DNA from: Desulfocapsa sp. | GTDB lineage: Bacteria; Desulfobacterota; Desulfobulbia; Desulfobulbales; Desulfocapsaceae | Assembly (NCBI GenBank): GCA_030635405.1 | Contig: DAOVZA010000042.1 | Coordinates: 1 to 9,946, forward strand | Direction of reading: 5' to 3' | DNA length: 9,946 nt | Shown here: piece by piece, positions 6,395 to 9,946 of the stretch | Layout of the letters: every line of letters starts with the position of its first letter | Position numbering within the stretch: position 1 is the stretch's first letter | The notes under the pieces: model-generated | Database searches by the model: none | What the model was told of the DNA's origin: nothing | The model's input: the letters and a program-made list of their open reading frames with translations, nothing else | Made by a program: the position numbers and the translations under genes

Positions 6395-7759
6395 ATGAAA
6401 AGTGTTCTCATTCCATCTCTTACCGTTGCTGCTGATTGTCTTATGGAGAACATTCCTTTCGCTCTTGAAAAAGAGATTAAGGATAGACTTACCATTGATA
6501 ATCCCAAATATACAGCAGCAAAAAAGTATGGTCGTTGGATTGGAAAGAAACTCAAACCCACGCTAAAGTACTACGAGTCCGTACCAAATGGCCTGCGTTT
6601 TCCCCGGGGCTTTGCCAATCAATCGGTTCTGCTGTGTCGTGAATTTCTTCACGAAACTCCAAAAATTCGTGATAAACGACTTCTTTTACCCGAGGAAAGC
6701 TTTGTCTTTGGGGGTACGTTAAGACCTTATCAACAAGCGGCGTTGCTTGCTGCCGAGAAGAGATCTTTTGGTGTTCTGGAAGCTGGGACAGGAAGTGGAA
6801 AAACAGTAATGGCCCTTGCTATTATTGCAGAGCGCCGTCAGCCGACACTTATTGTGGTTCATACCAAAGAGCTGTTGTATCAATGGAAGGAGCGTGTTCA
6901 GGATTTTCTTGGGCAAACACCAGGCTTGGTTGGTGATGGTCGCTTTGACGTACAACCCATAACTGTTGGTATTGTGAATACTGCCAGAAAGAGAGTAGAT
7001 GAACTGGTTCCTAGGTTTGGGCATCTTGTGGTGGATGAATGCCACCGGGTTCCCGCCGCACTTTTCACAGATATTGTGAGCAATTTCCCCGGCCATTATC
7101 TTCTTGGTTTGTCTGCCACAGCTTTTCGCAGTGATGAAGGTTTAACGAAATTGATTAATTTTTATATGGGAGATCAGTTTCATAAGGTGGATCAGAAAGA
7201 GCTGGAAGAAGCTGGTGCCATTGTAAAGCCGGAATTGGTTCGTCGGAAAACAACTTTTGAATATCACTATCAGGGTGACTCTCAGCCATTAATTGCAGCT
7301 CTTATAGAAGATGCAACCCGTAATAAACAGATTGTTGATGATGTGGCTCGTGAAGCCAGAAAAAAACATAGTGGAATTCAGTTGCTGGTCTCAGATCGGG
7401 TTTCACATTGTCAGGCTTTCGAACAGGAACTCATGCTGCAAAATGTTACTGTTGTATTGCTCACCGGACAAACCTCCGCTGAAAATAGGGCAAGCATAGT
7501 TAAAGCTGTACAGGATGGAGAGGTGCAGGTTTTAGTAGCCACGCTACAGCTCATTGGCGAAGGTTTTGATTGTCCCGGGTTGAGTAATCTCTTTCTCACC
7601 ACCCCGATCACTTTTGAAGGGCGTCTTCTTCAGGTATTAGGACGAATTATGCGTCCTGCCAAAGGAAAACAGGCCAAGGTGTTTGATTATGTGGATGAAG
7701 CTGTATCTGTGTTGAAACGTTCCGCTCAAGCCCGAAAAAAAATCCTTGATTCTTTCTGA
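6395..7759 (+). CDS. Superfamily 2 DNA/RNA helicase, XPB/SSL2-like (COG1061 type)
   Basis: This is a 454-residue ATP-dependent helicase. Visible motifs in order are LRPYQQAA (109-116, Q-like motif), Walker A GTGSGKT (131-137), motif Ia VVHTKELLYQW (154-164), DEAH-box variant DECH (214-217), SAT (240-242), then the second RecA domain with LLTGQTSAENR (355-365), VATLQLIGEGFD (381-392) and motif VI QVLGRIMRP (413-421). The pattern is that of stand-alone DEXH helicases of the XPB/UvrB-like group seen in bacteria and phages. Residues 1-105 form an N-terminal domain with PNGLRFPRGF and PEESFVFGGTLRPYQ, as in phage UvsW-like relatives. All catalytic motifs are intact. It is likely cytoplasmic and acts on nucleic acid; the exact repair or RNA role cannot be told. 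No clear Shine-Dalgarno is seen. Confidence 0.88.
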   Translation: MKSVLIPSLTVAADCLMENIPFALEKEIKDRLTIDNPKYTAAKKYGRWIGKKLKPTLKYYESVPNGLRFPRGFANQSVLLCREFLHETPKIRDKRLLLPEESFVFGGTLRPYQQAALLAAEKRSFGVLEAGTGSGKTVMALAIIAERRQPTLIVVHTKELLYQWKERVQDFLGQTPGLVGDGRFDVQPITVGIVNTARKRVDELVPRFGHLVVDECHRVPAALFTDIVSNFPGHYLLGLSATAFRSDEGLTKLINFYMGDQFHKVDQKELEEAGAIVKPELVRRKTTFEYHYQGDSQPLIAALIEDATRNKQIVDDVAREARKKHSGIQLLVSDRVSHCQAFEQELMLQNVTVVLLTGQTSAENRASIVKAVQDGEVQVLVATLQLIGEGFDCPGLSNLFLTTPITFEGRLLQVLGRIMRPAKGKQAKVFDYVDEAVSVLKRSAQARKKILDSF

Positions 7760-7769
7760 TTTAATCTTC

Positions 7770-7798
7770 TTGCCAAGTTCGTGAGATCCTGTTATTCT
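7770..7798 (+). promoter_or_regulatory. Sigma-70-type promoter for typA
   Basis: TTGCCA (7770-7775, five of six to the -35 consensus) is separated by exactly 17 bases from TATTCT (7793-7798, four of six to the -10 consensus). Transcription would begin near 7805 and give a leader of roughly 97 bases before the typA ATG. Read by eye; no start-site data. Confidence 0.5.
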
Positions 7799-7851
7799 GT
7801 TGAGTTTTCGAAATCATAAATAGTAGTACGAAAGAAGTAGAAAATACATTT

Positions 7852-7882
7852 AAAGCATCCGCATATGGCTGGGTGCTTTTTT
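7852..7882 (+). terminator. Terminator-like hairpin in the typA leader (possible attenuator)
   Basis: AAAGCATCC (7852-7860) pairs with GGGTGCTTT (7871-7879), nine base pairs with one T:G, closing a 10-base loop, followed directly by T6 and then CATTTTT. This has the form of an intrinsic terminator. It ends about 20 bases before the typA ATG, so no promoter fits between it and the gene, and the promoter at 7770-7798 lies upstream. It therefore either stops read-through from the helicase gene while being partly bypassed, or attenuates typA itself. The typA Shine-Dalgarno (AAGAGG, 7890-7895) follows the T-run and stays outside the stem. Confidence 0.65.
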
Positions 7883-7901
7883 CATTTTTAAGAGGCACAA
7901 G

Positions 7902-9701
7902 ATGGAACAGGATAAGATTCGTAACGTTGCTATTATCGCTCATGTAGATCATGGCAAAACAACTCTTGTTGATGAGTTATTTAAACATTCCGGTATGTTC
8001 CGTGAAAACGAAAGAGTTGCTGAACGTTTGATGGATTCCGGAGATCTGGAACGCGAACGTGGAATCACCATCACTGCCAAAAATGGATCATACGAATATA
8101 AAGATCACTGGATTAATATTATCGATACCCCCGGTCATGCTGATTTTGGTGGCCAGGTTGAACGAGTATTACGTATGGCTGACGGAGCACTTCTTCTTGT
8201 GGATGCACAGGAAGGCCCCATGCCTCAGACCTATTTTGTTTTGAAAAAGGCTCTTGAAAATCATCTTCCGGTAATCGTGGTTATTAATAAGATAGATAAA
8301 CCTGCTGCCCGCTGTGACTGGGTTGTGGACCAGGTATTTGATCTTTTTGTTAAACTCAATGCACCTGATGATGTTCTTGATTTTCCGGTTGTATTTGCAT
8401 CAGCTAAAGAAGGTTATGCTCTAAAAGAACACACCGATACCATTGAAGCTGGTGGAAATATGAATATTATTTCCCAGATGATCGTTGATCATACTCCCGC
8501 CCCTGCCGGTTCACCCGAAGCCTCGTTGCAGATGCAGGTCGGAACCATCGATTATTCTCCATATCTTGGACGTCTTGGAATTGGAAAAGTTGTAAATGGA
8601 ACACTTTCCATCAACCAGCCCGTGGTTGTTGCTCGTCGTGATGGTACTATTAAACCTGTTCGGATAAGTAAAATTTATCGTTTTTCCTGTGATGAGAAGA
8701 TTCCTACAGAGTCTGCAACAACCGGAGAGATCGTAGCAGTCGCCGGAATGGAAGATGTTACCGTTGGAGTAACATTCACTGATCCTGATGATCCACAGCC
8801 ATTGCCACTGATCGACATTGATCCTCCTACTATTTCAATGAATTTTATCCCTAACGATTCACCATTTGCCGGAAAAGAAGGAAAGTTTGTTACCTCCCGT
8901 CATATCGAGGAACGTCTCAAACGTGAAACACTTGCTGATGTGGCTCTACAGTATGAACCACTCACAGATGCCGTTGGTTTTAGAGTTTCAGGACGTGGTG
9001 AGTTACATCTTTCCATCCTCATCGAAAAGATGAGACGTGAAGGCTATGAGCTTCAGGTGACTCGTCCTCAGGTTATTTTGATAGAAAAGGATGGTAAAAC
9101 TCTTGAGCCCTACGAAGAACTCACCGTCGATGTGGATGAGCAATATCAGGGACCTGTTATCGAGAAACTTGGTAAACTCAAAGGCCAGATGGAAGAGATG
9201 AATACTCAGAATGGTATGGTTCGTCTGAAGTTTAAGATCCCGACTCGTGGTTTACTTGGATATCGTTCAGATTTTATGACTGATACCAAGGGAATGGGAA
9301 TGATGAGTTATGTTTTTGCAGAGTATGGGCCATGGGCCGGTGATATTACAAACCGTATAAATGGTGTTCTTATTGTTAAAGAAAACTGCACCTCAGTTGC
9401 CTTTGCCCTTTTTAATCTCCAGGATCGTGGAAAACTTTTTGTTGGTCCTGGCTCTCCAATGTATGTGGGACAGATTTTAGGTGAGCATTGCCGTAGCGGT
9501 GATCTTGTTGTTAATCCTGCAAAGGGTAAAAAACTCACCAATATGCGTGCCTCTGGAACGGATGAATCAGTGGTTTTGACCCCTCCTGCGGATATGACCC
9601 TTGAGGATTGTATTGCATATATTAATGATGATGAGCTTGTTGAAGTGACACCAAAATCAATTCGTCTTCGTAAGAAAACCGGTACACGAATTAAAGGGTA
9701 G
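7902..9701 (+). CDS. typA: TypA/BipA ribosome-associated translational GTPase
   Basis: This 599-residue protein is full length for TypA/BipA. G1 is AHVDHGKT (13-20), G2 is in RGITI (53-57), G3 DTPGHADF (75-82), G4 NKID (129-132) and G5 SAKEG (167-171). After the GTPase and beta-barrel domains come the two EF-G-like domains (FVTSRHIEERL, VSGRGELHLSILIEKMRREGYE, RPQVI) and the TypA-specific C-terminal region (PTRGLLGYRSDFMTDTKG, GKKLTNMRASGTDE, SIRLRKK). In E. coli and other bacteria it binds the 70S ribosome or 30S subunit like EF-G/LepA and supports 50S assembly, most needed in cold or under stress. The ATG has AAGAGG six bases upstream. The gene has its own promoter and a hairpin-bearing leader, and may be followed in the same transcript by the tiny ORF that starts two bases after its TAG. 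Confidence 0.97.
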   Translation: MEQDKIRNVAIIAHVDHGKTTLVDELFKHSGMFRENERVAERLMDSGDLERERGITITAKNGSYEYKDHWINIIDTPGHADFGGQVERVLRMADGALLLVDAQEGPMPQTYFVLKKALENHLPVIVVINKIDKPAARCDWVVDQVFDLFVKLNAPDDVLDFPVVFASAKEGYALKEHTDTIEAGGNMNIISQMIVDHTPAPAGSPEASLQMQVGTIDYSPYLGRLGIGKVVNGTLSINQPVVVARRDGTIKPVRISKIYRFSCDEKIPTESATTGEIVAVAGMEDVTVGVTFTDPDDPQPLPLIDIDPPTISMNFIPNDSPFAGKEGKFVTSRHIEERLKRETLADVALQYEPLTDAVGFRVSGRGELHLSILIEKMRREGYELQVTRPQVILIEKDGKTLEPYEELTVDVDEQYQGPVIEKLGKLKGQMEEMNTQNGMVRLKFKIPTRGLLGYRSDFMTDTKGMGMMSYVFAEYGPWAGDITNRINGVLIVKENCTSVAFALFNLQDRGKLFVGPGSPMYVGQILGEHCRSGDLVVNPAKGKKLTNMRASGTDESVVLTPPADMTLEDCIAYINDDELVEVTPKSIRLRKKTGTRIKG

Positions 9702-9703
9702 AA

Positions 9704-9868
9704 ATGACAGATTTTGTCTTTTTGATAATCGCAGGGGTGGCAGCAATTGCCACCTTTGCAGTTCTTGCAAAGAAATATGGGAGTGATTGTATCCCCTGAC
9801 TAATGATGTATAGTTCTGCGGGCGCAGGACTAGGAACGTTTTTTCTCTTGAAATGGTTATTCGCATAG
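9704..9868 (+). CDS. Candidate small membrane selenoprotein (54 aa, UGA read as Sec)
   Basis: An ATG lies two bases after the typA stop, with AAAGGG (9693-9698) five bases before it. The frame gives 31 residues: a hydrophobic helix (FVFLIIAGVAAIATFAVLA), a basic turn AKKYGSD, then Cys29-Ile-Pro, and TGA at 9797-9799. Beyond the TGA the frame is open for 22 codons to TAG (9866-9868), reading LMMYSSAGAGLG then a second hydrophobic stretch TFFLLKWLFA. If UGA encodes selenocysteine the result is a 54-residue two-helix membrane protein with a redox-type Cys-x-x-Sec. A nine-pair hairpin sits at the SECIS distance after the UGA. Alternatives are a 31-residue one-helix protein ending at TGA, or a non-coding typA trailer with hairpins. 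No family is recognised, and no Sec machinery gene (selA-D) is in the window to confirm that UGA is decoded. Confidence 0.42.
9733..9757 (+). other. Strong hairpin just after typA
   Basis: GGTGGCA (9736-9742) pairs with TGCCACC (9748-9754) around a five-base loop, extendable outward by two G:T pairs and one A:T. It is followed by only three Ts, so it is a weak match to an intrinsic terminator. It lies inside the small ORF, where it encodes the Gly-Val-Ala-Ala-Ile-Ala part of the first helix. It could cause partial termination or protect the typA 3' end. Confidence 0.4.
9811..9832 (+). promoter_or_regulatory. SECIS-like hairpin downstream of an in-frame UGA
   Basis: TAGTTCTGC (9811-9819) pairs with GCAGGACTA (9824-9832), nine base pairs with one T:G, and the loop is GGGC (9820-9823). 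The loop begins 20 bases after the UGA and its first two bases are G, which meets the published bacterial SECIS rules (loop about 16-37 bases from UGA, a G in the first two loop positions). SelB would bind such a loop. Against this, a run of Ts begins six bases after the stem, so a loose terminator is the rival reading. Confidence 0.4.
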
Positions 9869-9883
9869 CGAACGTATACGAAT
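9859..9883 (+). repeat. Nested inverted repeats after the small ORF
   Basis: TTCGC and GCGAA (9860-9864, 9868-9872) form a tight hairpin with a three-base loop. ATTCG (9859-9863) is also complementary to CGAAT (9879-9883), and CGTATACG (9873-9880) is a perfect 8-base palindrome. The TAG of the small ORF overlaps the first hairpin. There is no T-run after it, so it is not a standard terminator. It could be an operator or an mRNA-stabilising structure; the function is not known. Confidence 0.35.
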
Positions 9884-9946
9884 CTCTTACTTGTGGTTAA
9901 CAGCCAAGTAGTTCAGGCATTTCTTTTGAGCGTAAAATAATCAGCA

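Overview
The window looks like ordinary chromosome of a Gram-negative bacterium with moderately AT-leaning DNA. The protein types (typA-like GTPase, lasso-type B1/B2 pair, fumarate-reductase-like flavoprotein, small lipoprotein, PilZ protein, orphan antitoxin) would fit a Desulfobacterota (former Deltaproteobacteria, perhaps Desulfobulbales-like) host. That assignment is inference; there is no rRNA or species marker here.

Left part (1-1312, + strand): a 52-residue membrane peptide (50-208) preceded by a tandem GAGGT run that acts as an over-long Shine-Dalgarno; about 290 bases without a convincing gene; a small lipoprotein (497-736); then the remains of a type II toxin-antitoxin pair. The antitoxin (977-1312) is intact, while its RelE/HigB-type toxin survives only as a C-terminal piece behind a run of in-frame stops.

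Middle part (1285-3922, - strand): three genes in the order lasso-type B2 leader peptidase, PqqD-like B1 (peptide-recognition protein), and a fumarate-reductase-like flavoprotein. No lasso cyclase and no convincing precursor peptide are visible, so this is a B1/B2 pair without its usual partners. Divergent from it is a PilZ (c-di-GMP receptor) gene (4090-4794), possibly coupled to a 50-residue ORF. Convergent to the PilZ gene is a two-gene - strand unit with an ATGA overlap: a YdjM-like membrane metallo-hydrolase followed by a secreted DUF1439-like protein.

Right part (6395-9946, + strand): an XPB/SSL2-like superfamily 2 helicase, then typA (bipA). typA has a good sigma-70-type promoter and, between promoter and start codon, a terminator-like hairpin that looks like an attenuator. 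Two bases after the typA stop lies the most striking item: a small ORF whose frame runs through a UGA (9797-9799) in a Cys-x-x-UGA arrangement, with a strong hairpin at the spacing expected of a bacterial SECIS element, and then encodes a second hydrophobic segment before TAG. It is a candidate 54-residue membrane selenoprotein.
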